64,000 nucleotides of DNA from Bradyrhizobium canariense (GTDB taxonomy: Bacteria; Pseudomonadota; Alphaproteobacteria; Rhizobiales; Xanthobacteraceae), in contig NZ_LT629750.1 in assembly GCF_900105125.1 (NCBI RefSeq), forward strand, positions 62,001-126,000, read 5' to 3'. Position numbers and translations under genes: made by a program. A model generated the notes under the pieces. The model searched no databases, was not told the origin of the DNA, and saw nothing but the letters and a program-made list of their open reading frames with translations. Below, piece after piece: positions 28,160 to 36,706 of this stretch. Numbering within the stretch: position 1 is the stretch's first letter; each line of letters begins with the position of its first letter.

Positions 28160-28801
28160 ATGGACGATCTGATCATTATAGGTGGTGGTGAGCACGCGTT
28201 CATGGTCTATGAAGCGGCGCTGCAATCCGACCAATTTCGCCTCCTGGGTTTCGTGGACAGGCAACAGGGCATGCTTGGTGAGGCGGATTATCTCGGCACG
28301 GATGCCGTCATCAATAAATATCCCGACGCGCATTTCATCCTGGGTGTTGGCGCCATGCGGGCGGGCAGCGCGCGAAAGACATTGGTGGGTCGGCTGGGAA
28401 TTACCAAATGGGCATCGCTGGTCCATCCGCGCGCGAGCGTTTCGTCTTTCGCGAAACTCGGCGTCGGGACGGTGGTGTTGCCCGGGGCCATTGTGAATGC
28501 GAGGTCCAGTATCGGAGATCACTGCATCATCAATTCCGGCGCGATCGTCGAACATGATGTCCGGATCGATAGCTATACGCATGTTTGCCCGGGAAGCATC
28601 GTCGGCGGCGGATCGACCATCGGCGAGAGCTGCTTCATCGGCCTGGGCAGCCGGGTGCGGGATCACGTTTCGATCGGCAAGGATTCATTTGTGGCGATGG
28701 GCGCCATCGTCACGGCCTCATATCCTGACGCATCGGAGTTGAGCGGATTCCCGGCCAAAGCAGCAGCCGCTCCGATTCAGAGCGGATCGTCGGCCTCGTA
28801 G
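28160..28801 (+). CDS. NeuD/PglD-type sugar O/N-acetyltransferase (left-handed beta-helix)
   Basis: A 213-residue protein: an N-terminal Rossmann-like domain ([18 protein letters not shown]) and a C-terminal hexapeptide-repeat left-handed beta-helix from about residue 85 ([33 protein letters not shown]), the layout of NeuD and of PglD, which N-acetylates a UDP-4-amino sugar with acetyl-CoA. In this cassette it is the best candidate for acetylating the 4-amino sugar made by LegC (LegH step); sialic-acid-type O-acetylation is the alternative. AGGGAGC precedes the ATG. It is the only plus-strand gene in the cassette, and its end overlaps the end of neuB by 25 bases antiparallel. Confidence 0.82.
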   Translation: MDDLIIIGGGEHAFMVYEAALQSDQFRLLGFVDRQQGMLGEADYLGTDAVINKYPDAHFILGVGAMRAGSARKTLVGRLGITKWASLVHPRASVSSFAKLGVGTVVLPGAIVNARSSIGDHCIINSGAIVEHDVRIDSYTHVCPGSIVGGGSTIGESCFIGLGSRVRDHVSIGKDSFVAMGAIVTASYPDASELSGFPAKAAAAPIQSGSSAS

Positions 28802-29850
28802 GGCCGCGTGGTAGCCGTTCCAATCAACGACCAGTATTCGATCGGCGAACGGCCTGAGCCAGGCCGCTTGGTCGTGATGTCAGCGGGACCGAGCACTTCT
28901 CCGGCCTTGAGCGGTCGCGCCGCGACGACGCTTTTTCGCGCAACGGGAATATTCCTGACCTCTGAATTCCTGGGCGTCTTCACGCCGTCGCCGAGCGCGG
29001 CTTCGATATTGCGAATGGCCGACACCATGCGCTTGAAATCGGCAGGCTCCAGCGACGCCGCATGGTCGGGGCCCTCGGCCTTGCGGTCGAGCGTGAGGTG
29101 TTTCTCGATAATGCCGGCGCCGAGCGCGACCGCGGCCAGCGATATCTCGATGCCGTCGGTGTGGTCGGAGTAGCCGACCGGAAGCTGGAATGCGCTCCGC
29201 ATCGCGGCCATTGCCGCCAGATTCACGTCGCCGGGCGGGCAGGGGTACTCTGTCGTGCAATGCAGCAGGCTGACATGCTGCGCGAGGCGCCGGCGGGCCA
29301 CCGGGTCGCGCCATGACGCGCGGAACGCCGCAATGCTGGGGGCCTCGTTGCTGCCCGAATAGCCGTGGGCCAGCACGCCCAACGCCTCTTCGACCTCTCC
29401 CAATGTGGCCATGCCGGTCGACAGGATCAGCGTCGCGCCGGCCTGGGCGACCAGGTGCAACAGCGGGGCATTGGTCAGATCGCCAGAGCCGATCTTGATG
29501 CGCGGCAGATGCAGCGACAACAGGAACTCGAGCGACTGATGATCGAACGGCGTCGACAGAAATTCGATGCCGCGCTGCCTGGCATGCGCGATCAGCGCAT
29601 GATGGGCCGATTGCGGCAATTCGAGCCGTTGCAGCATGGCGCGCTGGCTTTCCGACGCGTCGGTGGTGCGCTGCTGATAGTCCGCCTTGACGGCTGAACG
29701 CCCCGCCAGCGAATTGGCGTTGAAGGTCTGGAACTTCACGATGTCGGCGCCGGCGTCCGCCGCCGCGTCGACCAGCGCGAGCGCCGTTTCCAGGCTGCCC
29801 GAATGATTGACGCCGGCCTCGGCGATGATGAGGGTGCGATGCCCTGTCAT
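28777..29850 (-). CDS. legI: N-acetylneuraminate/legionaminate synthase
   Basis: A 357-residue PEP-dependent synthase that condenses a 2,4-diacetamido-6-deoxymannose-type (or ManNAc) sugar with phosphoenolpyruvate. The TIM-barrel domain starts [23 protein letters not shown], continues [35 protein letters not shown] and [43 protein letters not shown] ends it. A C-terminal SAF (antifreeze-like) domain from about 290 has [18 protein letters not shown]. Start overlaps the neuC stop by 4 bases. Context favours legionaminic acid. Confidence 0.92.
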   Translation of the reverse strand: MTGHRTLIIAEAGVNHSGSLETALALVDAAADAGADIVKFQTFNANSLAGRSAVKADYQQRTTDASESQRAMLQRLELPQSAHHALIAHARQRGIEFLSTPFDHQSLEFLLSLHLPRIKIGSGDLTNAPLLHLVAQAGATLILSTGMATLGEVEEALGVLAHGYSGSNEAPSIAAFRASWRDPVARRRLAQHVSLLHCTTEYPCPPGDVNLAAMAAMRSAFQLPVGYSDHTDGIEISLAAVALGAGIIEKHLTLDRKAEGPDHAASLEPADFKRMVSAIRNIEAALGDGVKTPRNSEVRNIPVARKSVVAARPLKAGEVLGPADITTKRPGSGRSPIEYWSLIGTATTRPYEADDPL

Positions 29851-31025
29851 GGCGCTGCTCCGCCGGGCGGGATGTCGTAAAAGCCCTTTTTGAGCAGTGC
29901 CCGGAAATCCGGGAGGGCTGCGATCACGTCCGCAAAACGTTGGCTGGACTCGCCGTCACCATAGGGGCTGACGGTGGGCTGCCGGCCATGGATCAATGCT
30001 TTCGAGATGGCCGCTACGATCGCGTTCCGCTCGGGAGTCGTGTTGAACACGGAACTGGCGTGCTCGCGCCCCTTCTGCCGATCGCCGATATCGACGGTTG
30101 GGACATTGAGCGATGGCGCTTCAAGCACCCCACTTGAGGAATTGCCGATCACCACATCGACCTGGTTCATCAAACTGATGTAGCGAAGTTGTCCAAGTGA
30201 CGCCACCGCAATGGTGTTCGGTCGGCTCGCCACAAATGCTTCGATCCGGCCGTTCAGGGCGCGGCCCTCGGCGTCGGCGTTGGAGAGCGTGAAGAACAGA
30301 CGGAACTCCGGATCGAGTGTCGAGAGCGCTGCAAACAACTCATCCAGCGCGTTGACGGAGCGGCCGGCCTCGATCGTCAGCGGATGGAAGGTGACGAGCG
30401 CGTTGCGCGGGCCGATCGCCATCCCGACTTCGCGCCCGATGGTTTCGCGATCCATCGGCTTCAAGCGTTTAATGGCATCGATGCCGGGGGAGCCGATGGT
30501 GTGGATGCGCGAAGGATGTTCGCCGAGCTGCATCAGCCGCCGCGTCGAGTCCTTGTTGCTGGTGAAATGCAGATGCGACATCTTGCTGATGGCGTGACGG
30601 GTCGATTCATCGACCACGCCTTCGGTGACGTCGCCGCCGAACAGATGCGCCATCGGCAATCGCATGAACATCGCCGCCTGGGCCGCCGCCAGGGTTTCGT
30701 AGCGGTCGCCGAGCACCACGACGAGGTCCGGTTTCAGCCGCGCAAACGCATCGGCAAACCCGATCACGCCGAGCCCGACCGATTTGGCAACGCCGACGCC
30801 GGAGTCGCTGCTGAGCAGCGTTTCGACTGACTCGTCGACGTCAAAACCTTCGTCCCGGACATTGGTGACGGTGTAGCCGAATTCGGGCGACAGATGCATC
30901 CCGGTGGCGATCAGTTGCAGCGTCAGCCCGGGTGCTTGCCGGATTGCCCGCATCGGCCAGACCAGCAGGCCGAAATCGGCGCGGCTGCCGGTCACAAAGC
31001 AGATTTTGCGGGACGTGTCAGTCAT
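29847..31025 (-). CDS. legG: hydrolysing UDP-GlcNAc-type 2-epimerase (NeuC/LegG)
   Basis: A 392-residue hydrolysing 2-epimerase that releases UDP (or GDP) and gives the manno-configured free sugar used by the synthase. Signatures: KICFVTGSRADFGLLVWPM at the N-terminus, LVVVLGDRYETLAAAQAA, HLFGGDVTEGVVDESTRHAISKMSHLHF, and the C-terminal VIGNSSSGVLEAPSLNVPTVDIGDRQKGR. Although the frame opens at 31118, ATG 31025 overlaps the legC stop by 8 bases and starts the conserved fold, so it is preferred. In a legionaminate route the substrate would be the nucleotide-linked 2,4-diacetamido-trideoxyglucose. Confidence 0.9.
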   Translation of the reverse strand: MTDTSRKICFVTGSRADFGLLVWPMRAIRQAPGLTLQLIATGMHLSPEFGYTVTNVRDEGFDVDESVETLLSSDSGVGVAKSVGLGVIGFADAFARLKPDLVVVLGDRYETLAAAQAAMFMRLPMAHLFGGDVTEGVVDESTRHAISKMSHLHFTSNKDSTRRLMQLGEHPSRIHTIGSPGIDAIKRLKPMDRETIGREVGMAIGPRNALVTFHPLTIEAGRSVNALDELFAALSTLDPEFRLFFTLSNADAEGRALNGRIEAFVASRPNTIAVASLGQLRYISLMNQVDVVIGNSSSGVLEAPSLNVPTVDIGDRQKGREHASSVFNTTPERNAIVAAISKALIHGRQPTVSPYGDGESSQRFADVIAALPDFRALLKKGFYDIPPGGAAP

Positions 31026-32241
31026 CGCGGGCCTGTATGCTGGCGCTGCTGGGCAAGTTGATGAGCCGCCGTTCGATCGATTCGGCGACGCGGAGATCGC
31101 CGCGCGGAGAGGTGGCAAACATCGGAAGCCGGTGCATCAGTGTCCAGGCCGGGCGCGCGCCGAAACCTGCGGCGTTGAGTGCGGTGAGCACCTCATCGCG
31201 CAAGGAGGCGTGGGCTTCATCGAGCAGGATCGCATTCAGCCAATAATTGCTGCTGGTTCCCTCCGGCTCGCGCGCGAAGCGAACGCCTGGAACGTCTTCG
31301 AAAACCCGATCATAGGTCGCCGCCAGCAACCGTTTCTTGTTGAGGAAACCGTCGAGCTGTTCGAGCTGGGCGCATCCAAGCGCCGCATTCAGGTTGGGCA
31401 GCCGGTAGTTGAAGCCGATTTCATCATGCACGAAGGCCCATTTGTGCGGCACCTTCGCCGTGGTCGTGAGATGCTTGGCGCGGCGGCCGAGTTCCTCGTC
31501 GTTGGTGAGAATCGCGCCGCCGCCTCCGGTCGTCACGATCTTGTTGCCGTTGAAGCTCAGCGCGGCGAGGCGAGCCTGCGAGCCGACCGCATGTCCGTTG
31601 TAGGTCGATCCCAGCGATTCCGCGGCGTCTTCAACCAGCGGAATGTCCCAATGCCGCGCGATCACTGCAATTCCGTCCATATCGACGGGATGGCCGAACG
31701 TATGCATCGGCACGATGGCGGCGATCCGGCGGCCGGTCTCGCGGTTGATCGTGCCGCCTGGACTGCGCTGCGCGACCGCATCGAGGCGGGTGCCGAGCGC
31801 CCGCGAATCCATTCCGAGCGTCTTGATTGAGCTGTCGACAAAATGCGGTGTCGCTCCGCAATAGGCGATCGCGTTGGTGGTCGCGATGAACGTCAGCGCC
31901 GGCGAAATCACCTCGTCGCCCGGTTCGACGCCGGCCAGCCTGAAACAGGCATGCAACGCTGCGGTGCCGTTGACGACCGCGATTGCGCGTTTGGCGCCGG
32001 TGAATTCTTCCAGCATGTGCTCGAAGCGGTCGACGAACTTGCCGACCGACGACACGAAGGTGCTCTTGATGCATTCCTCGAGATAGGCGAGCTCGTTCCC
32101 GGCAAACACCGGCTCGTGCAGTCCGAGAGTGCCATTGGGTGTTCCCACGGCGTGCTGGACCGCGGCAACGATCGTTCGGACGTCAAAGCGATCGGGGTTC
32201 GTTGCCGGAATGCTCACCTTCTCCTCACACGTTGTAGACAT
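31018..32241 (-). CDS. legC: LegC family aminotransferase (DegT/DnrJ/EryC1/StrS)
   Basis: A 407-residue PLP enzyme that converts the 4-keto-6-deoxy intermediate from LegB into the 4-amino sugar. The PLP lysine is Lys234 in SFNGNKIVTTGGGG; VEDAAESLGSTYNGHAVG lies just before. An N-terminal extension of about 35 residues before LGLHEPVFAGNELAYL is typical of the LegC group, unlike the shorter perosamine-type enzyme at 10966. The start lies inside the legB gene (17-base overlap); a GTG nine codons in is less likely because its ribosome site is too close. Confidence 0.9.
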   Translation of the reverse strand: MSTTCEEKVSIPATNPDRFDVRTIVAAVQHAVGTPNGTLGLHEPVFAGNELAYLEECIKSTFVSSVGKFVDRFEHMLEEFTGAKRAIAVVNGTAALHACFRLAGVEPGDEVISPALTFIATTNAIAYCGATPHFVDSSIKTLGMDSRALGTRLDAVAQRSPGGTINRETGRRIAAIVPMHTFGHPVDMDGIAVIARHWDIPLVEDAAESLGSTYNGHAVGSQARLAALSFNGNKIVTTGGGGAILTNDEELGRRAKHLTTTAKVPHKWAFVHDEIGFNYRLPNLNAALGCAQLEQLDGFLNKKRLLAATYDRVFEDVPGVRFAREPEGTSSNYWLNAILLDEAHASLRDEVLTALNAAGFGARPAWTLMHRLPMFATSPRGDLRVAESIERRLINLPSSASIQARDD

Positions 32242-33244
32242 CAGCTTTGTAGCGCGCGAGATTTGCCGGGTCCATAAACCATTGCGCTGTGTTTTGGAGT
32301 CCGCGGCGCATGCCGTCTATCCCGCCAAACTCGGGCGACCAGCCCAGTTGCTGGCGGGCCTTGGAGTTGTCGGCCCAAAGCCGCTCCACTTCACTGTTGG
32401 CGGGCCGTAACCGCGCCTCGTCGGTTTCGATCTCGAGCTCGGTCCCCATCACCTCGGCGATCATCTTGGCGGTCGCGCCGACCGATATCTCGAAGCCGCT
32501 TCCCAGGTTGATGGTTTGGCCGACGGTCTGTTCCGCCGGCGCGGTCAACCCTGAAATCAGGCCGCGCGCGGTATCGGTCACAAACGAGAAGTCGCGGGTT
32601 GGGCTGACGGCGCCAAGGCGGATCCTGCGCTTGCCCGCAGCGAGCTGGCTGATGATCGTGGGGATGACGGCGCGCGCTGATTGCCGCGGCCCGTAAGTAT
32701 TGAACGGCCTGATGACGACGACCGGCATATCGAAGGAGGCGTGAAATGACAGCGCCATCTGGTCGGAGGCGATCTTCGAGGCCGAGTAGGGCGACTGCCC
32801 GACCAGCGGATGGCTCTCCTTGATCGGCACGGTCTGTGCGGTGCCGTAGACTTCGCTGGTCGATGTTTGAACGAAGCGGCGCACGCCAACGTGACGGGCA
32901 GCCTGCAGAACGTTCACCGTACCCCGGACGTTGGTTTCGACGTAAGAGTCGGGCGCTATGTACGAAAAAGGAATCGCGATCAGCGCCGCCAGATGCATGA
33001 CGTCGGTACATCCCGCCGCGGCCGCGATCATGAAATGCGGATCGCGAATGTCGCCGGCTATGACTTCCACCGACTTCATGACATCAGCGGAAACGGTGTC
33101 GAGCCAACCCCACGAGTTGAAGGAATTATAATAGACGACGGCTTTGACGTTCGCGCCCGCCCGAACCAACTCTTCGACGACATGCGATCCGATAAACCCG
33201 TCGCTGCCGGTGACGAGAACGCGGGCGTCCTTCAGATCTTCCAT
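32225..33244 (-). CDS. legB: nucleotide-sugar 4,6-dehydratase LegB-type
   Basis: A 339-residue extended SDR that removes water from UDP- or GDP-N-acetylglucosamine to give the 4-keto-6-deoxy sugar, the first committed step. NAD site LVTGSDGFIGSHVVE; the VYYNSFNSWGWLD stretch near residue 40 is a hallmark of LegB; STSEVYGTAQTVPIKESHPL and YSASKIASD carry the catalytic Tyr-x3-Lys. GGGG precedes ATG 33244; a TTG four codons upstream is the only longer option. A plausible promoter (33291-33318) lies just upstream, so legB likely opens the legB-legC-legG-legI transcript. The partner PtmE suggests a GDP-linked substrate. Confidence 0.92.
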   Translation of the reverse strand: MEDLKDARVLVTGSDGFIGSHVVEELVRAGANVKAVVYYNSFNSWGWLDTVSADVMKSVEVIAGDIRDPHFMIAAAAGCTDVMHLAALIAIPFSYIAPDSYVETNVRGTVNVLQAARHVGVRRFVQTSTSEVYGTAQTVPIKESHPLVGQSPYSASKIASDQMALSFHASFDMPVVVIRPFNTYGPRQSARAVIPTIISQLAAGKRRIRLGAVSPTRDFSFVTDTARGLISGLTAPAEQTVGQTINLGSGFEISVGATAKMIAEVMGTELEIETDEARLRPANSEVERLWADNSKARQQLGWSPEFGGIDGMRRGLQNTAQWFMDPANLARYKADVYNV

Positions 33245-33290
33245 ACCGGACCCCAAAAAGCGATTATTGCAGTCTTCGCAATGCGATGGC

Positions 33291-33318
33291 GCTATAGCAT
33301 ACCAGTCGCTCCGCGCAA
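33291..33318 (-). promoter_or_regulatory. probable promoter for legB-legC-legG-legI
   Basis: Minus-strand TTGCGC (33318-33313), 16-base spacer, TATAGC (33296-33291), with a TATG just upstream of the -10. It is about 45 bases before the legB start. Called by eye. Confidence 0.4.
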
Positions 33319-33417
33319 CCGAACCATGGCCAAATGCTTAAAAACCGGCACGATCGGAGGTGCTTATGCCACTGCGACCGACCGATGGCGACGGCCTCAA
33401 GCGGCCGGCCTCTCGGT

Positions 33418-34629
33418 CTATTTCGGCGCGTAAGCTGGCCTGAGCGGCAAATGCTGCTTCACAAAGGCCTCGAGGTTGCCACCTGCAAAGAGGTGCCCCT
33501 GCAGGCCGGCGGCACGGGCTGCTTCAAGGTCGTGCGCCTTGTCACCAATCAGGATGCTGCCATCGGTGTCGACGGCAAATCGGCCGAGCAGGTCCGTGAT
33601 CATTCCGGGCGCGGGCTTGCGCCGATCGCTGACGCGACGATAGCGCTCGACGGTTCCTTCGGGGTGATCGGGGCAATATTCGAATGCGTCGATATGCGCG
33701 CCGATGACCGCCATTTCATCGGCCATCCAGCGGTGCAGCGCCTGGACATGGCTCTCTTGGTAGAAACCCCTGGCGACGCCGGATTGATTGGTCACGACGA
33801 AGGCAAAATATCCGGCATCGTTGACCGCCTTTACCGCTTCGCGGGCGCCGTCGATCCACCGCAGCTTGCTTGCCTCGAAGATGTAACCTGAATCGTGATT
33901 GAGGACGCCGTCGCGGTCGAAGAACACGGCTGGACGTCTCAATCGTTCATTCAGTTCGACATCTGCGCGCGCGAAGTCCTTCGGGATTCCAATGTCGATG
34001 AAATACCCGCGATACGACGTCCCGGTCATGGCGCGGTTGGCGACGAGTGTCGGGAAAATATCCTGCTCAAGCGAAACGGGCAGGTGGTTGATGCCGGCAA
34101 TGATCGACCGATCGATCACATAGACACCGGCGTTGACCGGGCCGGTCGCGCCCTGACCGGGCGCGATGAAGGCGCGAACCCGGTCATTGTCGAGCACAAC
34201 GCGGCCATACCGGTCACCCACGACGTCGGCACGCAACGCCATGTGGACGAGGCTGGCACTTGCCCGAGACACCAGATCGAGGATGTTGAAGTCGAAGAAT
34301 GAATCGCCGTTGAGAAGCAGAAAGCGCTCCTGCAACAGGCTTGCGGCGTGAACCAGCGCGCCTCCGGTTCCAAGCGGCGCCTGCTCCAGCGAGACGAGCA
34401 GGCGCGCACGTCCCCTGACGGCACCGGCATAACGCGCCTGAATGCTCTCGGCCTTGTGGCCGGCCAGCAGCAGGATTTCGTCGAACACGTCGTAGCGTGC
34501 GATCTCATCGATCAGCGTATCGAGAAACGGCCGGCCGCCGACATGCAGCATCGGCTTCGGCGTCGTCTTTGTCCGCTCCCCGAGCCGCGTGCCAAGGCCA
34601 CCAACCAGGATGACTGCCTGTCTCAGCAT
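33418..34629 (-). CDS. fused heptose-1-phosphate nucleotidyltransferase (HddC-like) and HAD phosphatase (GmhB-like)
   Basis: A 403-residue bifunctional protein. Residues 1-228 form a sugar-1-phosphate nucleotidyltransferase (VILVGGLGTRLGERTKTTPKPML; LLLNGDSFFD; NAGVYVIDRS). Residues 232-403 form a histidinol-phosphatase-type HAD domain: FFDRDGVLN with Asp238/Asp240, VVTNQSGVARG, and YCPDHPEG...RKPAPGM, the pattern of D-glycero-D-manno-heptose-1,7-bisphosphate phosphatase GmhB. Together they would dephosphorylate heptose-1,7-bisphosphate and couple the 1-phosphate to GTP. AGGA lies 6 bases before ATG 34629; the frame upstream lacks a site. A HddA-like kinase is 13 kb away (47641); GmhA is not in the window. 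Confidence 0.85.
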   Translation of the reverse strand: MLRQAVILVGGLGTRLGERTKTTPKPMLHVGGRPFLDTLIDEIARYDVFDEILLLAGHKAESIQARYAGAVRGRARLLVSLEQAPLGTGGALVHAASLLQERFLLLNGDSFFDFNILDLVSRASASLVHMALRADVVGDRYGRVVLDNDRVRAFIAPGQGATGPVNAGVYVIDRSIIAGINHLPVSLEQDIFPTLVANRAMTGTSYRGYFIDIGIPKDFARADVELNERLRRPAVFFDRDGVLNHDSGYIFEASKLRWIDGAREAVKAVNDAGYFAFVVTNQSGVARGFYQESHVQALHRWMADEMAVIGAHIDAFEYCPDHPEGTVERYRRVSDRRKPAPGMITDLLGRFAVDTDGSILIGDKAHDLEAARAAGLQGHLFAGGNLEAFVKQHLPLRPAYAPK

Positions 34630-34719
34630 CGGGCGTCCTGGCGAGGCCAAGAAAGCGCCTGAGACAAAAATGCCTGAGACAGCGGCGTACAGGCGTCCCA
34701 ATCTAATGCGGCCAAACGC

Positions 34720-35613
34720 TCAATATTCATAACCGACGTGCTCGGGCCGATCCGAGAACGGATCGACGCAGATCCCCGCGTTGGTGCTAAGCAGATTGCG
34801 GTTACGGGCGAAGTGAGGGCGCCACGGCATGTCCGAAGGGATGAGCACGAATGTGACCACATCTCGATGACCAACCTTCGGGGATGTTGCCTTGTGGATG
34901 CAGCCGCTGTTTTCAAACAGAAGACGCGTCCCGGTCGGTCCTTCGAGAATCCGCGTGGTTCCTTTGTCGTCCAGACGCTCAACAAACTGATTGATGCGCC
35001 GGCGATCGAAGAAGCCTTCTTTACGAAGTCGGACGCTAAAGGGTTTGTCTTTCACGCTCAGCGCGCCGGTTTCAGCCACGACGTCATCCAGATAAACCAT
35101 CAGTTTGATTTCCTGCTTTGGGCAGTTGTCGAGGTGCCAGAGGAAACTGGAGTCCGGCTTATCCGGTGTCGGCAAAGTCCGGTAGAAAGTGACCGCAAAA
35201 ATCTTGAAATGACAGCCGTAGTAATTTTCGACGACGGCTTCCATGTCGGCATCGATGAAATCGATGACTTCAGGGACGAGTTCAAGTCCGTCAATCAAGC
35301 GATGCATGCCGTAATTGACGACAAACCCGTTGCTCTGTTCCTCGAAGCGCTTGTCGACCATCTCCTTGATGGCGCGTAGTCGCTCGGGTGTCATCTGAGC
35401 CGGAGGAGGCAGCACCTCGAATCCGTTCGCCTTGAACCTGCTCGCGGCGGCGAGCTGTTCGGGCGTGGGCTTTGAGCGCGCCTTCCAGTTGCGTCGCGCC
35501 ATACTCTCGTATGAGGCGTATCGCATATTGACCTTGAGGGAGTGATTGTTGCCGAATAGCGCCACGCGTGTCTGCATCCGCGCTCTCGAAGCCAATTTGC
35601 GAAGCGATTGCAT
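34720..35613 (-). CDS. 2-oxoglutarate/Fe(II) dioxygenase-like protein, phytanoyl-CoA hydroxylase family
   Basis: A 297-residue protein with FLWHLDNCPKQEIKLMVYLDDV near residue 165 (His-x-Asp iron ligands) and NSGCIHKATSPKVGHRDVVTF near 240 (distal His, then an Arg able to bind 2-oxoglutarate). It is related in pattern to the gene at 21847-22779 but has a different N-terminus and a longer C-terminal tail. It lies between the heptose-type fusion and a methyltransferase on the same strand, 23 bases after the latter, so it probably modifies a sugar or lipid-linked product of this locus. Substrate unknown. Confidence 0.68.
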   Translation of the reverse strand: MQSLRKLASRARMQTRVALFGNNHSLKVNMRYASYESMARRNWKARSKPTPEQLAAASRFKANGFEVLPPPAQMTPERLRAIKEMVDKRFEEQSNGFVVNYGMHRLIDGLELVPEVIDFIDADMEAVVENYYGCHFKIFAVTFYRTLPTPDKPDSSFLWHLDNCPKQEIKLMVYLDDVVAETGALSVKDKPFSVRLRKEGFFDRRRINQFVERLDDKGTTRILEGPTGTRLLFENSGCIHKATSPKVGHRDVVTFVLIPSDMPWRPHFARNRNLLSTNAGICVDPFSDRPEHVGYEY

Positions 35614-35636
35614 TTCCGACTCTCCCGGAGTGTAAA

Positions 35637-36458
35637 TTATTGGGTCGCAGTGTTGCGCTTGGACAGGCGGAAGACGACCGAAGACGTGTATCTGCCCTCG
35701 TTCTCGAAATCTTCGTTCCAGTACACGTGACCAACATTAGCGTTGAATACTTCCAGCAAACTACGCGGCCCCTCGCTCAGATTGTTTTTCCCGAACCGGT
35801 TTCCTGCGCCAGGCGCAAGATGTTCGAACACAAAAACGATCAACGCCCCGTCCTTCGCAACACGGATGGTTTCCTCGATGGCTTTCGGAATATCGTCGCT
35901 GTAGGTGATCACGAAAGCGCTGTAGACGACGTCAAAGCAACTGTCGGAGAACTTCAGCTCATGCATGTCCATCAATTGCACGGCAGGAGAGTACGAAAAC
36001 AGATCGATCGCCGTGAGCTTGGCGGCATCAAATCCGTACGACGACAGCAGCAATAATTCCGCTTCATTGCGCGGGCCAACCACGAGGGTGTCAAGCGTAT
36101 GAAGCTTTATCCCGCGGATGGAGCGCAGGATCGCAATAATCCGCTCGGTTCGTCCTCGATTGATGATGTTGATGTTACCGAGATTGTACGGCAACACCTG
36201 CTCAGCGACGAAGTTGCTGTCAACGCCGTCTCCTTTGACGAGTTGCTTGAGCTTGTGCCCCGTCAAGCGCCAGTACAGCCGTCGCGAATGGAAACGGAAG
36301 GCGAAGACGACCGGCGTCAGTAGGAGATAATTCCTGAGTGAAGGAAGCACCGGGGACATCGGCACCAGAAATCGGCCAACGAAATCCTTGACCCTTCGCA
36401 AGAGCGAGGGAGCCGCTGCGGCGTTGCCCGCTTTGTCCAATGTCACACCCGCTTTCAC
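35637..36458 (-). CDS. class I SAM-dependent methyltransferase-like protein
   Basis: A 273-residue protein. After about 110 residues of basic, partly hydrophobic N-terminus (LRNYLLLTPVVFAF), a methyltransferase fold starts at TLDTLVVGPRNEAELLLLSSYGF (motif I-like, without the classical Gly-x-Gly-x-Gly), then LTAIDLFSYSP (acidic motif II) and LKFSDSCFDVVYSAFVITYSDD (post-II/motif IV region of type-11 methyltransferases). The degenerate SAM loop leaves some doubt about activity. Likely target a sugar hydroxyl or carboxyl of the surface polymer. Confidence 0.65.
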   Translation of the reverse strand: MKAGVTLDKAGNAAAAPSLLRRVKDFVGRFLVPMSPVLPSLRNYLLLTPVVFAFRFHSRRLYWRLTGHKLKQLVKGDGVDSNFVAEQVLPYNLGNINIINRGRTERIIAILRSIRGIKLHTLDTLVVGPRNEAELLLLSSYGFDAAKLTAIDLFSYSPAVQLMDMHELKFSDSCFDVVYSAFVITYSDDIPKAIEETIRVAKDGALIVFVFEHLAPGAGNRFGKNNLSEGPRSLLEVFNANVGHVYWNEDFENEGRYTSSVVFRLSKRNTATQ

Positions 36459-36706
36459 GATTTGGTTGCCCCGCCGTGGTCCCGCACTCTCGGCTGCTTC
36501 TTAACGGCATTTAAGTTGGCCCGCAAGCTGAGACCCCCGGTACATCAATCCTTTCAGTGGCATAGCGCGCGCGATCAGTCGGTGCCGGAGGGTGCACATG
36601 AGCGTTCGGCAGGGTTCGCTGCTGTTTCGGGTTGGAACCGGGTGGCCCGTCAAATTTGTCTGTCGCTTCGTGGCCACACTTCAATTTCTCGTTTGTGTGA
36701 AGGCGA

